DNA of 64,000 nucleotides, from contig JADJWH010000005.1 of NCBI GenBank assembly GCA_016716465.1, forward strand, positions 251,345 through 315,344, written 5' to 3'. The notes under the pieces are model-generated. The model was not told the origin of the DNA. It made no database searches and saw only the letters and a program-made list of their open reading frames with translations. This stretch comes from Gammaproteobacteria bacterium. Lineage in GTDB: Bacteria > Pseudomonadota > Gammaproteobacteria > SZUA-140. A program made the position numbers and the translations under genes. Below, piece by piece: positions 31,564-41,091 of the stretch (positions within the stretch are counted from its first letter, which is position 1; every line of letters begins with the position of its first letter).

Positions 31564-34500
31564 TTGATCCGCCTCTTGTATAGCCGCTTGTGGCTGTTCG
31601 GGGCGGGCCTGATCATCCTGTTCGCCGCGCTGCTGTCCGTCGCGCGCCTGCTGGCGCCCTATGCGGCCGGATACCACGACGTCCTCGAGCGCAAGGTCGG
31701 CGAACTGATCGGGCAACGCATCGAGATCGGGTCCGTCAGCGTCGACTGGCGCGGCTTCGGACCGCGTGTGCGAATGTCCGGGATCAGCCTGCACGACCGG
31801 GAAAGCGGCCGCGAACTGGTACGTTTCGCCCGCGGCGAAATCGAGGTCGACCTGCTGGTCTCCCTGCTGCGCGGCGGCTGGTACCTCGACCGCCTCGGCG
31901 TCTCCGGGGCGAGCCTGGCCGTCACCCGCGCCGAGGATGGCGCGCTGACCGTCGCGGGCATCGGCGTGCCGGCGGCTTCGGAGACGGTTCCCGGCGGCGG
32001 GGCCGACCCGTTGCTGGCCTGGCTGCTGGCCCAGGGCCGCCTCGCGGTGGAAGACGTCGAGCTGGACTGGATCGACCGCCGCGGGCCGACGCCGGCCGAG
32101 CTCCACTTCAGCGCCGTGAATCTCGAAATGGATAATTCCGGGGCGCGCCATCGTTTCACCGGATCGGCCCTGCTGCCGGAACTGATCGGACAACGTTTTT
32201 CCTTCGCGGTCGACGCTCATGGCGATGTCCCCGGTCCGCGGGGCTGGGAGGCGCGTTTCTATGTCGACGGCGCCGGGCTGCGCCTGGCCGAGCTGCTGCA
32301 GGAGACCGCGCTCGCCGGCCTGCAGCTGCGCGATGGCGCGGCCAGCGCCCGTCTGTGGGGCGAATGGCGGGACGGGCGCGTGACGCGGCTGGAGGGCTTC
32401 GCCTCGGCCGCGGGTATCCGGCTGGCCGGCGCGCGCGCGGAGACCGCGCCGGCCTTGGCTATCGATGCGGTCGCCGGCCGCTTCGCCTGGCGCCGGGAGG
32501 ACGCCGGCTGGCGCGTGGACGTCAATGACTTTAGCCTCGCCCGCGCCGACGGGGCGTGGCCCGCCAGCGCATTCGGCCTGCAGTATCGGGAGGCCCGCGA
32601 CACCGCGCCGGGCGCCCTGCGCCTGCACGCCGCGTATGTCGATGTGGGTGATGCGGCCGGGCTGCTGGCGCTGAGCGATGCGCTGTCGCCGCGCTGGACC
32701 GAGGCCCTCGCACAACTGGATCCCCGTGGACGCCTGCGCGATGTCGATCTGGTGTTCGACGGATCTTCACCCGTGCCGTCCCTGGTGCGGGCGGATTTCG
32801 AGGAGCTGTCCACCTCTCCATGGGAGCGGGTGCCGGGCATGTCGGGCATGGACGGCCGGCTCGTCGCGGATCCGGCGGGGGGGCGCATCGAGCTGGACGC
32901 CGCTGCGGCCGCTGTGCGTTTTCCGCATCTGTTTCGCGCCCCCCTGCCGGTGGATGTCCTGCGCGGGGACCTGCGCTGGACGCGCGATGCCGACGGCTGG
33001 CGCGTATCGGCGCCGCGGCTGGAGCTGCGCAACGAGGACGTGGTGATGCAGTTGTGGGGCGGCTTCGAGGCCCCGGCCGGTGGCCAGGCGCCGACCCTCG
33101 CCGTGTTCGGCGGTTTTGCGGCGGACTCAGTGGAGCACACCTCGCGCTACCTGCCGGTGGGCGTGATGCCGGAAGGGACGGTGCGCTGGCTGGATCGCGC
33201 GATCCTGGACGGATCGGTGCCGCGCGGGACGCTGATGTACTACGGTGCCCCGGGGGCATTTCCCTTCGATCATGGTGACGGCCGGTTCCGTATCGATTTC
33301 GACGTGCGCAAGGGGGTGCTGGACTATGCTGCCGATTGGCCGCCGCTCGACCAGATCGAGGCGAACGTCGTGTTCGACGGCCGCCGCATGGAGATCCATG
33401 CGGCCGACGGGCGCAGCCTCGCCTCCATGGTGACGGAGGCCAGTGTCGTCATCGCCGATATGGGTGGTCACCCGGCCGTCCTCGATGTCGACGGCCGGGT
33501 GAAGGGGCCGACGCAGGACGTGCTGCGCTATCTGCGCGAAAGTCCGTTGCGCGAGCGTTTCGGGGCCTATGTCGCCGATCTGCAGGCGCAGGGCGACAGC
33601 CGGCTCGATCTCCGGCTGGCCATCCCGCTGAACGATGCCGCGTCGACGCGGGTCGATGGCCGCCTGCATCTGGACGGCAGCCGTCTCAGGACCAGCGGCG
33701 GCGGTTTCGACATGGACCGGATCCGGGGTGAACTGGGTTTTTCCGAGGCCGGTCTGGAGGCGCATGGCATCGAGGCGGACATCGTCGGCCTGCCGGCTCG
33801 CATCGACGTCCTGACGGTGAGCGGTGCGGAGGGGACGCAGACGCGGGTCAGCGCCGCCGGCCGGGCCGAAACCGCAGTGCTCGAGCGCTGGTCCCGCCTC
33901 CCCGTGCTGAGCCGAATCCGCGGCGCCCTGCCGTGGGACGCGGAGCTGAGCATCCCGGGGCATGAGGCGGCGGATACCCGGCCCGGGCTTTCGGTCACGG
34001 TCGATCTGTCCGAGGCGGAGCTGGATCTTCCGCCACCCCTGCGCAAGCCGGCGGGCGAGCCGCTGCGGATGGAGATCGACGCCGCGGTACCGCGCGCCAG
34101 CGAGCGCCCCGTTCGCATGCGGATGGACGATCGCCTTTCCGGCCTGTTTGAGCTGGACGACGATCTGCACCTGCGCCGCGGCGAGCTGCGCGTCGGCGAC
34201 GGCGAGGCGGCGCTCCCGGACCGCAGCGGCCTGCGTATCGCCGGTCGGCTAGAACGGCTGTCGTACTCGGAATGGGCCGGGGCACTCAGCGCCGGAGCGG
34301 AGGCGGACGACAGGGCCGGCGCGGAGGCCCCACCCGTCACGGAGGTCGACCTGTTCGCGGACGAGGCGGAATTCTTCGGGCGCAGCTACCATCAGGCGCA
34401 TATCGCGGGCACGCATGGCACGCCGGGTTGGGAGTTGCAGCTCGCCAGCGCGGAATTACAGGGCGCCATCTCCATTCCGGCGGATCCGCGCATGCCCTGG

Positions 34501-35418
34501 ACCCTGGACCTCGATCGGCTCTACCTGGCGGCGTCATCGCCGGAGGCGGACCCCGGGGAGGGGGCGGCAGCGGCACGGGCGCCGGATCCGCGCGAACTTC
34601 CCGCGGTGCGCATCCGCAGCCGGGATTTCCGCTACAACGACATCGCCTTCGGCAGTCTCGATCTCGCCGCCTCGCGCCAGGAGGCCGGCCTGCACCTGGA
34701 TCACCTTCTGCTGTCTTCCCAGCACATGCGCGTCGATGCCCGGGGCCACTGGATCGTGGCCGGGTCCGGGCAGTCCTCGGCGTTCAGCATCAAGTTCGAC
34801 AGCGACGATTTCGGCGCGGCGCTGGCGCGCCTGGGCTATGCCGACACTATTGATGACGGCAAGGGGCAGTTCGACATCAATGCAAGCTGGGACGGGCCGC
34901 CCACCGCATTCGCGCTGGAAAATCTCGATGGATCGGTGGGCATGAAGATCGAGAACGGCCGTCTGCTTGAGGTCGAACCGGGCGCGGGGCGCATCTTCGG
35001 CCTGCTCAGCCTGCAGTATCTGCCGCGCCGCCTGAGCCTCGACTTCAGCGATTTTTTCCGCAAGGGGTTCAGCTTCGATCGCATCCGGGGAAACTTCGTG
35101 ATCCAGGACGGCCGCGCCTCGACCCACGACCTGTTCATGGACGGTCCGGCGGCGAAGATCACGGTCGACGGCGGTATCGACCTCGCGGCCAGGACCTATG
35201 ACCAGACCGTCGAGGTGACGCCGAGCGTGACCTCCGGCCTGCCGGTCGCCGGCGCCGTCGCCGGGGGCGTCGGGGTTGGCGCCGTGATCCTCTTGATGGA
35301 AAAGATGCTCAGGCCGAACATCGAGCGTCTGACGCGGATCACCTATCGCGTCACCGGGAGCTGGAGCGATCCGGTGATCGAACGCCTGCAGGATGCGGAG
35401 CGCCCCGATAACAGGTAA
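31564..35418 (+). CDS. yhdP: AsmA-like protein YhdP
   Basis: This encodes 1284 residues, the usual giant size for YhdP. An N-terminal membrane helix (about residues 5-30) anchors a long periplasmic beta-rich repeat structure and a C-terminal AsmA-like domain with GGIDLAARTYDQTVEVTPSV (in pieces) and a glycine-rich segment SGLPVAGAVAGGVGVGAVI. YhdP is one of the AsmA-like proteins implicated in phospholipid transport to the outer membrane. TTG at 31564 is preferred because AGGGG lies 8 bases upstream; TTG at 31558 is too close to it. The rng-yhdP order is conserved. Confidence 0.9.
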   Translation: MIRLLYSRLWLFGAGLIILFAALLSVARLLAPYAAGYHDVLERKVGELIGQRIEIGSVSVDWRGFGPRVRMSGISLHDRESGRELVRFARGEIEVDLLVSLLRGGWYLDRLGVSGASLAVTRAEDGALTVAGIGVPAASETVPGGGADPLLAWLLAQGRLAVEDVELDWIDRRGPTPAELHFSAVNLEMDNSGARHRFTGSALLPELIGQRFSFAVDAHGDVPGPRGWEARFYVDGAGLRLAELLQETALAGLQLRDGAASARLWGEWRDGRVTRLEGFASAAGIRLAGARAETAPALAIDAVAGRFAWRREDAGWRVDVNDFSLARADGAWPASAFGLQYREARDTAPGALRLHAAYVDVGDAAGLLALSDALSPRWTEALAQLDPRGRLRDVDLVFDGSSPVPSLVRADFEELSTSPWERVPGMSGMDGRLVADPAGGRIELDAAAAAVRFPHLFRAPLPVDVLRGDLRWTRDADGWRVSAPRLELRNEDVVMQLWGGFEAPAGGQAPTLAVFGGFAADSVEHTSRYLPVGVMPEGTVRWLDRAILDGSVPRGTLMYYGAPGAFPFDHGDGRFRIDFDVRKGVLDYAADWPPLDQIEANVVFDGRRMEIHAADGRSLASMVTEASVVIADMGGHPAVLDVDGRVKGPTQDVLRYLRESPLRERFGAYVADLQAQGDSRLDLRLAIPLNDAASTRVDGRLHLDGSRLRTSGGGFDMDRIRGELGFSEAGLEAHGIEADIVGLPARIDVLTVSGAEGTQTRVSAAGRAETAVLERWSRLPVLSRIRGALPWDAELSIPGHEAADTRPGLSVTVDLSEAELDLPPPLRKPAGEPLRMEIDAAVPRASERPVRMRMDDRLSGLFELDDDLHLRRGELRVGDGEAALPDRSGLRIAGRLERLSYSEWAGALSAGAEADDRAGAEAPPVTEVDLFADEAEFFGRSYHQAHIAGTHGTPGWELQLASAELQGAISIPADPRMPWTLDLDRLYLAASSPEADPGEGAAAARAPDPRELPAVRIRSRDFRYNDIAFGSLDLAASRQEAGLHLDHLLLSSQHMRVDARGHWIVAGSGQSSAFSIKFDSDDFGAALARLGYADTIDDGKGQFDINASWDGPPTAFALENLDGSVGMKIENGRLLEVEPGAGRIFGLLSLQYLPRRLSLDFSDFFRKGFSFDRIRGNFVIQDGRASTHDLFMDGPAAKITVDGGIDLAARTYDQTVEVTPSVTSGLPVAGAVAGGVGVGAVILLMEKMLRPNIERLTRITYRVTGSWSDPVIERLQDAERPDNR

Positions 35419-35471
35419 TATTTGCGCGCCGGAAATTCGCCCGGCGTACGGACCGCCAGAGAGAAGCCGAG

Positions 35472-36320
35472 ATGCACAGTCGAGTCGCTGCGATACAAAT
35501 GGCCTCGGGGCCGAGCGTCACCACCAACCTGATGGAGGCCGGGCGCCTGCTGGCGCGCGCCGCCGCCGCGGGCGCCGAGCTGGTGGTGCTGCCGGAGAAT
35601 TTCGCGCTAATGGGCATGAGCGAGCGCGACAAGGTCCAGGTGCGGGAGGAGGACGGGCGCGGGCCGATCCAGGATTTCCTTGCTGCGCGCGCGCGCGAGT
35701 ACGGGATCTGGATCGTGGGCGGCACGCTGCCGCTGGTCGCGTCCGCCGCCGACAAGGTATACGCGTCCTGTCTGGTGTTCGACGCACAGGGCAAGCGGGT
35801 GGCGCGCTATGACAAGATGCACCTGTTCGACGTCATGCTCGAACAGAGCGGGGAACGCTACGCCGAATCACAGACCATCGCGCCAGGCGAGCGGGTGGTG
35901 GTGGTGGATACGCCGTTCGGCCGCCTCGGCCTCGCGGTCTGCTACGACCTGCGTTTCCCCGAGCTGTTCCGCCGCATGTCCGATCTGCAGGTGGAGATCA
36001 TCGCGCTGCCGTCCGCGTTCACCGCCCTGACCGGCAAGGCGCACTGGGAATCCCTCGTGCGCGTGCGCGCCATCGAGAATCAGTGCTACATGATCGCGGC
36101 GGCGCAGGGCGGTTATCATTTCAACGGCCGCGAGACCTATGGCGACAGCATGATCGTCGACCCGTGGGGCGCGGTGCTGGAGCGCCTGCCGCGCGGCGCC
36201 GGTGTGATCAGCGCCGACATCGATCTCGCCTATCTGGCGCGCATCCGCCGCAATTTCCCTTCCCTGCAGCATCGGCGCCGTGAAATTTCCGCTGGTCTGC
36301 CGGGCGAACCGGGTCGATAA
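35472..36320 (+). CDS. Carbon-nitrogen hydrolase (Nit-like amidase)
   Basis: This encodes 282 residues of the nitrilase superfamily. The catalytic triad is visible as Glu in VVLPENFAL (about residue 42), Lys in ARYDKMHLFD (about 117) and Cys in AVCYDLRFPELFR (about 158). The pattern resembles Nit1-type deaminated-glutathione amidases, which would repair glutathione damaged by transaminases. The substrate is inferred from similarity only. It lies 53 bases after yhdP and 33 bases before mlaF. Confidence 0.88.
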   Translation: MHSRVAAIQMASGPSVTTNLMEAGRLLARAAAAGAELVVLPENFALMGMSERDKVQVREEDGRGPIQDFLAARAREYGIWIVGGTLPLVASAADKVYASCLVFDAQGKRVARYDKMHLFDVMLEQSGERYAESQTIAPGERVVVVDTPFGRLGLAVCYDLRFPELFRRMSDLQVEIIALPSAFTALTGKAHWESLVRVRAIENQCYMIAAAQGGYHFNGRETYGDSMIVDPWGAVLERLPRGAGVISADIDLAYLARIRRNFPSLQHRRREISAGLPGEPGR

Positions 36321-36353
36321 TAGCCCGATGCAGCCGTTTCCTACAGTGTCGGG

Positions 36354-37163
36354 ATGATGACCGGAGGCTCGGAAAATCTGGTCAGCGTCCGCAACCTGGT
36401 GTTCCGGTTCGGGCGGCGGGTTATCTTCGACGATGTCGACATCAATATCCGGCGCGGCGCGGTCACCGCCATCATGGGTCCGAGCGGCACCGGCAAAACG
36501 ACCCTGCTGCGCCTGATCGGCGGGCAGTTGCGCCCCGATTCCGGCAGCGTCAGCGTGGATGGCGCCGAGGTAACCACCCTGCGCCGCAAGGCCTTGTTCG
36601 AGCTGCGCAAGCGCATGGGCATGATGTTTCAGACCGGGGCGCTGTTCACCTCGCTCAGCGTGTATGACAATGTCGCCTATCCGCTGCGCGAGCACACCCT
36701 CCTGACTGAATCCCTTATTCGCGACCTGGTATTGCTCAAGCTGCAGGCGGTCGGGCTGCGCGGCGCGCGCGACCTGATGCCCTCGGAGCTGTCCGGCGGC
36801 ATGGCCCGGCGCGTGGCGCTGGCGCGCGCCATCGCGCTCGATCCGATGATGATCATGTACGACGAGCCCTTCACCGGGCAGGACCCCATCACGGTGGGCG
36901 TGATCATGAAGCTGATCCGCATGCTCAATGACAGCCTGGGGATGACCAGCATCATCGTGTCGCATGACGTGCAGGAAGTCTCCGCCATCTCGGACTACAT
37001 TTATATGATCTCGAACGGCAAGGTGATCGGCCAGGGCGCGCCGGCGGAACTCGGTCGCTCCACTTCGCCCTGGGTGCGACAGTTTCTCGACGCCCAGCCG
37101 GACGGGCCGGTCCCGTTCCACTATCCGGCCGTGGAACTGGCGCAGGATCTGCTGGATGCGTGA
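36354..37163 (+). CDS. mlaF: Phospholipid transport ATP-binding protein MlaF
   Basis: This encodes 269 residues. ABC ATPase motifs are Walker A GPSGTGKTT (about residues 42-50), the signature LSGGMARRVALARA and Walker B MIMYDEPFTGQDPI, the last being characteristic of MlaF. It powers lipid movement between outer and inner membranes with MlaE, MlaD and MlaB. It is first in the mlaFEDCB operon. A second ATG at 36357 is an equally possible start. Confidence 0.95.
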   Translation: MMTGGSENLVSVRNLVFRFGRRVIFDDVDINIRRGAVTAIMGPSGTGKTTLLRLIGGQLRPDSGSVSVDGAEVTTLRRKALFELRKRMGMMFQTGALFTSLSVYDNVAYPLREHTLLTESLIRDLVLLKLQAVGLRGARDLMPSELSGGMARRVALARAIALDPMMIMYDEPFTGQDPITVGVIMKLIRMLNDSLGMTSIIVSHDVQEVSAISDYIYMISNGKVIGQGAPAELGRSTSPWVRQFLDAQPDGPVPFHYPAVELAQDLLDA

Positions 37164-37199
37164 CGCCTGGACGCGGCGGCGGGCCGGAGGGCTGCGCGC

Positions 37200-37982
37200 A
37201 TGATCAACCTGCTGCAGCGCCTCGGGCGCGGCGGACTCGGTTTCTTCGAGCGCCTGGGCCGCGCGCACCTGTTCGTGCTGCGCGTCTTTGCCGGCATTCC
37301 TGCCCTGGTCACCCATCCCGGCCTGGTGATCGCCCAGCTCCATTCGGTGGGTGTGCTGTCGCTGGTCATCATCGTGGTGTCCGGCCTCAATGTCGGCATG
37401 GTGCTGGGTCTGCAGACCTACAATACGCTGGTGGATTTCGGGGCCGAGGCCTCGCTCGGCCCGGTGGTCGCCCTGTCGCTGCTGCGCGAACTCGGGCCGG
37501 TGGTGGCGGCCCTGCTGTTCGCCGGGCGGGCCGGCTCGGCGCTGACCGCGGAGATCGGGCTGATGAAGGCAACCGAACAGCTGTCCGGCATGGAGATGAT
37601 GGCGGTGGATCCGATCCGGCGGATCGTGGCCCCGCGTTTCCTCGCCGGCATGATTTCCATGCCCCTGCTGGCGACGATCTTCAGCGCCGTCGGCATCATG
37701 GGCGGATATTTCGTCGGCGTGGGCCTGCTCGGCGTCGACGACGGGGCCTTCTGGTCCCAGATGCAGGCCAAGGTCGACTGGCGCGAGGACGTGCTCAACG
37801 GCATCATCAAGAGCATCGTCTTCGGTGTCGTGGTGACGTGGATCGCGGTCTTCGAGGGCTACGACGCCGTGCCGACCACGGAGGGCGTCAGCCGCGCCAC
37901 CACGCGCACGGTGGTGTATGCCTCGCTGGCCGTGCTGGGCCTGGATTTCGTATTGACCGCGCTGATGTTCGGGGACATTTGA
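37200..37982 (+). CDS. mlaE: Phospholipid transport permease MlaE
   Basis: This encodes 260 residues with about five to six membrane helices of the MlaE permease family. Motifs are LSLLRELGPVVAALLFAGRAGSA (in pieces), EIGLMKATEQLSGMEMMAVDPIRR and the C-terminal LMFGDI. It forms the inner-membrane core of the MlaFEDB complex. It lies 36 bases after mlaF and 1 base before mlaD. Confidence 0.95.
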   Translation: MINLLQRLGRGGLGFFERLGRAHLFVLRVFAGIPALVTHPGLVIAQLHSVGVLSLVIIVVSGLNVGMVLGLQTYNTLVDFGAEASLGPVVALSLLRELGPVVAALLFAGRAGSALTAEIGLMKATEQLSGMEMMAVDPIRRIVAPRFLAGMISMPLLATIFSAVGIMGGYFVGVGLLGVDDGAFWSQMQAKVDWREDVLNGIIKSIVFGVVVTWIAVFEGYDAVPTTEGVSRATTRTVVYASLAVLGLDFVLTALMFGDI

Positions 37983-37983
37983 T

Positions 37984-38460
37984 ATGATAAACGGCAAGAT
38001 GGTCGAGATTACGGTCGGGCTGTTCGTCGCGGCGGGGATCGCCGCGCTGTTCATGCTCGCGATGAAGGTCAGCAACCTGAACGCCTTCAGCGTCAAGGAT
38101 GGCTACCATCTGAAGGCGCACTTCGACAACATCGGGGGACTCAAGGTGCAGTCGCCGGTGAGCGCCAGCGGCGTCAGGATCGGGCGCGTGGTGGCGATCG
38201 AATACGATCAGGAGAGCTACGAGGCCGAGGTCAGCATGGTGATCGACCCGAAATACGACCGGCTGCCGACGGACACCACCGCCGGGATCTATACCTCCGG
38301 GCTGCTCGGCGAGCAGTACATCAGCCTGGAGCCGGGCGGTTCCGACAGCTACCTCAAGGACGGTGACCGCCTGACCCTGACACAGTCGGCGCTGGTGCTG
38401 GAGCGGATCATCGGTCAGTTTCTGTTCAGCCAGGCCGCGGAAGGCGCGGCGAAGCAGTAG
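37984..38460 (+). CDS. mlaD: Phospholipid-binding MCE protein MlaD
   Basis: This encodes 158 residues. One N-terminal helix (about 8-27) anchors a single MCE domain with LKAHFDNIGGLKVQSPVSASGVRIG (in pieces) and TAGIYTSGLLGEQYISLEPGG. MlaD hexamers form the periplasmic ring through which phospholipid passes. A hydrophobic C-terminal stretch LVLERIIGQFLF follows the MCE fold, as expected for the pore helices. Confidence 0.95.
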   Translation: MINGKMVEITVGLFVAAGIAALFMLAMKVSNLNAFSVKDGYHLKAHFDNIGGLKVQSPVSASGVRIGRVVAIEYDQESYEAEVSMVIDPKYDRLPTDTTAGIYTSGLLGEQYISLEPGGSDSYLKDGDRLTLTQSALVLERIIGQFLFSQAAEGAAKQ

Positions 38461-38462
38461 TC

Positions 38463-39122
38463 ATGATCTCATTGTTCGAGCGCTTCATGCCCGCGGTCCG
38501 GGCTGGCCGGTCCTGCGCCGCACTGGCCGGCCTGCTGCTGGTCCTTGCCGTGGGCGCGGCTCCGGCGCGGGCCGGCGGGGACGGGGCCCTCGACCTGGTA
38601 CGCGACACGTCGGCCGAGGTGCAGAAGGTTCTGCAGCAGCGGCACGCGGAACTGGAGCAGCGGCCCGGCCTGATCTACGGCGTCGTGGAGGAATACATCC
38701 TCCCCCATTTCGATTTCGAGCGCATGTCGCAACTGGTGCTGGGCAAGAACTGGCGCGGCGCGACGCCGGAGGAGCGGCAGCAGTTCGTGGAGGAGTTCCG
38801 TCTGCTGCTGGTGCGCACCTATGCCACGGCGATGCTCAAGTACTCCGATCAGAAGATCAGTTTCCTCCCCGCGCGCGGCAAGGCGGGCGAGGGCGATACG
38901 GTCGTCCAGACCGAGGTCGAGCAGGCCGGCGGGCCGCCGATCCCGATCGATTACAGCCTGTACCGCAAGGGTGACGCCTGGAAGGTGTTCGACGTGAAGA
39001 TCGATAACGTGAGCCTGGTGGTGAATTACCGCGGGACCTTCGCCGGCGAGATTCGCAGCGGCGGCCTGGCCGCGCTGATCCAGAAACTGCACGAGCGCAA
39101 CCAGCAGGCGGCCAATGAGTGA
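38463..39122 (+). CDS. mlaC: Periplasmic phospholipid shuttle MlaC
   Basis: This encodes 219 residues. A signal peptide (cleavage near ARA/G at about residues 34-36) is followed by a MlaC/Ttg2D domain: YILPHFDFERMSQLVLGKNWR (in pieces), PEERQQFVEEFRLLLVRTYA and the C-terminal NYRGTFAGEIRSGGLAALI. MlaC carries phospholipid across the periplasm. It overlaps mlaB by 8 bases. Confidence 0.94.
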   Translation: MISLFERFMPAVRAGRSCAALAGLLLVLAVGAAPARAGGDGALDLVRDTSAEVQKVLQQRHAELEQRPGLIYGVVEEYILPHFDFERMSQLVLGKNWRGATPEERQQFVEEFRLLLVRTYATAMLKYSDQKISFLPARGKAGEGDTVVQTEVEQAGGPPIPIDYSLYRKGDAWKVFDVKIDNVSLVVNYRGTFAGEIRSGGLAALIQKLHERNQQAANE

Positions 39123-39435
39123 GATCCGGGTCGATCCCGGCGATCCGGCGGCCTTGAGCGTTAACGGGGAGCTGAATTTTTCCACCGTGCCCGCCTTGCT
39201 CGAACGCGGCGCCGCGTTGCTCGCGGGGCGCGCGGGCGCGGTCCGGCTCGACCTCGGCGGAGTCACCCGGGCGGACAGCGCCGGGCTGGCGCTGCTGATC
39301 GAGTGGCTGCGGGTCGCGCGCCGCAACCGCGCCAGCATCGAGATCCGGAACATGCCGGCGCAGCTGCGGGCGATCGCCCGCGTGAGCGGCCTCGATGCCA
39401 TCCTGCCCGCGGGCGGGACGGACGAGGCGCGGTGA
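39115..39435 (+). CDS. mlaB: STAS-domain protein MlaB
   Basis: This encodes 106 residues with a STAS fold: LSVNGELNFSTVPALL, VRLDLGGVTRADSAGLALLIEWL (in pieces). MlaB binds MlaF and supports assembly of the transporter. It is encoded last in the mla operon, before ibaG. Confidence 0.93.
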   Translation: MSEIRVDPGDPAALSVNGELNFSTVPALLERGAALLAGRAGAVRLDLGGVTRADSAGLALLIEWLRVARRNRASIEIRNMPAQLRAIARVSGLDAILPAGGTDEAR

Positions 39436-39498
39436 CAGGCCCCGGGTGGCGGCGTCCGCGCCGCCTGGCTTTCGACTTTCAATCTGGGGTGGGAGAAT

Positions 39499-39741
39499 AT
39501 GCAGGCGGATGAAATCAGGCGCATGATCGAGGCGGGGATTCCCGGCTGCGAGGCGTACGTCAGCGGTGACGGGACCCACTTCGAGGCGGATGTGGTGTCG
39601 GCCGCCTTTGGCGGCAAGACCCTGCTGGAGAAGCATCGCATGGTGTACGCCACGCTGGGCGACGGCATGCGCGGCGCCATCCACGCCCTGTCGATCCGGC
39701 CGTACACGCCGGAGGAGTGGGCGCGGCGCGGCGTACGTTAA
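39499..39741 (+). CDS. ibaG: BolA-family protein IbaG
   Basis: This encodes 80 residues. The BolA fold shows EIRRMIEAGIPGCEAYVSGDG, the conserved HFEADVVSAAFGGKTLLEKHRMVY (in pieces) and ALSIRPYTPEEW. IbaG partners monothiol glutaredoxins in iron-sulfur trafficking and acid resistance. GGGAG precedes the ATG. The mlaB-ibaG-murA order is conserved in gammaproteobacteria. Confidence 0.94.
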   Translation: MQADEIRRMIEAGIPGCEAYVSGDGTHFEADVVSAAFGGKTLLEKHRMVYATLGDGMRGAIHALSIRPYTPEEWARRGVR

Positions 39742-39806
39742 GGCGGTGGCCCCGCGCGGGCGCGCTGAATTTTTTTCCTGAACGAGCGAAAGATCCACCC
39801 AAAACC

Positions 39807-41069
39807 ATGGATAAACTGATCATCACCGGTGGCGTGCCGCTCGACGGCTCCATCAGCATCTCCGGCGCGAAGAACGCCGCCCTGCCCATCCTGGCCGCCA
39901 CGCTGCTGACCCCGGAGCCGGTGACCGTCTGCAATGTGCCGCACCTGCACGATATCACCACCACCATGGAGCTGCTCGGCCGGATGGGCGTGCGACTGAT
40001 GGTGGATGAAAACATGAACGTCGAGACCGATGCCTCCGACATCCAGGAATTCTGCGCCCCCTATGATCTGGTCAAGACCATGCGCGCCTCGATCCTGGTG
40101 CTCGGTCCCTTGCTGGCGCGTTTCGGGCAGGCCGACGTCTCCCTTCCGGGTGGCTGCGCGATCGGCACCCGGCCGGTGGATCTGCACATCAGCGCCTTGG
40201 AGGCGATGGGCGCCCAGATCGAGGTGAAGGGAGGCTATATTCGCGCACGGGCGCCCCGGCTGAAGGGCGTACGCCTGTTTCTCGACATGGTGACCGTGAC
40301 CGGCACGGAGAACATTATGATGGCCGCCGCGCTCGCCGAAGGCACCACCGTGATCGAGAATGCGGCGCGCGAGCCCGAAGTGGTCGACCTGGCCAACTGC
40401 CTCAACCAGATGGGCGCGAAGATCAGCGGGGCCGGCTCCGATACCATCGTCGTCGAGGGCGTCCAGGAACTCAGCGGAACCACGTATTCAATCCTGCCCG
40501 ACCGTATCGAGACCGGCACCTATCTGGTCGCCGCGGCAATCACCGGCGGCCGCATCCGGGTGAAGAAGACGCGCCCGGACATCCTCGACGCGGTGCTGGC
40601 CAAGCTGCGCGAGGCCGGGGCTTCGATCGAAACAGGCGACAACTGGATCGAACTCGATATGCGCGGCCGGCGGCCCGAGGCGGTCGACGTGCGCACGGCG
40701 CCCTATCCGGCATTCCCGACCGACATGCAGGCGCAGTTCGCCACGCTGAACTCCATCGCCAGCGGTTCCGGTACCATCACCGAGACCGTGTTCGAGAATC
40801 GTTTCATGCACGTGCCCGAGCTGCAGCGCATGGGCGCCGACCTGCGCCTGGAAGGCAACACGATCTTCAGCCGCGGGACGGACACGCTTGCCGGGGCGCC
40901 GGTGATGGCGACCGACCTGCGCGCCTCGGCGAGTCTGGTGCTGGCCGGTCTGGTGGCGGAGGGGAAGACGGTGGTCGACCGCATCTATCACATCGACCGC
41001 GGCTACGAGTGCATCGAGGAAAAGCTGGCCTCGCTCGGCGCCGATATCCGCCGGGTGCCGAAGCTGTGA
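39807..41069 (+). CDS. murA: UDP-N-acetylglucosamine 1-carboxyvinyltransferase MurA
   Basis: This encodes 420 residues. MurA performs the first committed step of peptidoglycan synthesis, adding enolpyruvate to UDP-GlcNAc. The active-site cysteine in LPGGCAIGTRPVDLH is residue 117, the residue hit by fosfomycin in other MurA enzymes. MDKLIITGG is the typical N-terminus, supporting the ATG at 39807. hisG follows after 22 bases. Confidence 0.96.
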   Translation: MDKLIITGGVPLDGSISISGAKNAALPILAATLLTPEPVTVCNVPHLHDITTTMELLGRMGVRLMVDENMNVETDASDIQEFCAPYDLVKTMRASILVLGPLLARFGQADVSLPGGCAIGTRPVDLHISALEAMGAQIEVKGGYIRARAPRLKGVRLFLDMVTVTGTENIMMAAALAEGTTVIENAAREPEVVDLANCLNQMGAKISGAGSDTIVVEGVQELSGTTYSILPDRIETGTYLVAAAITGGRIRVKKTRPDILDAVLAKLREAGASIETGDNWIELDMRGRRPEAVDVRTAPYPAFPTDMQAQFATLNSIASGSGTITETVFENRFMHVPELQRMGADLRLEGNTIFSRGTDTLAGAPVMATDLRASASLVLAGLVAEGKTVVDRIYHIDRGYECIEEKLASLGADIRRVPKL

Positions 41070-41091
41070 CGGGCGGCGACAAGGGTGGGGC

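Noticed and set aside
35868..38096. Very long antisense open frame over the nitrilase-family gene and mlaF/mlaE/mlaD
   Set aside because: The opposite strand encodes clear, complete families with catalytic motifs. The antisense translation is low-complexity and His/Gln/Asp-rich, typical of shadow frames in GC-rich DNA.
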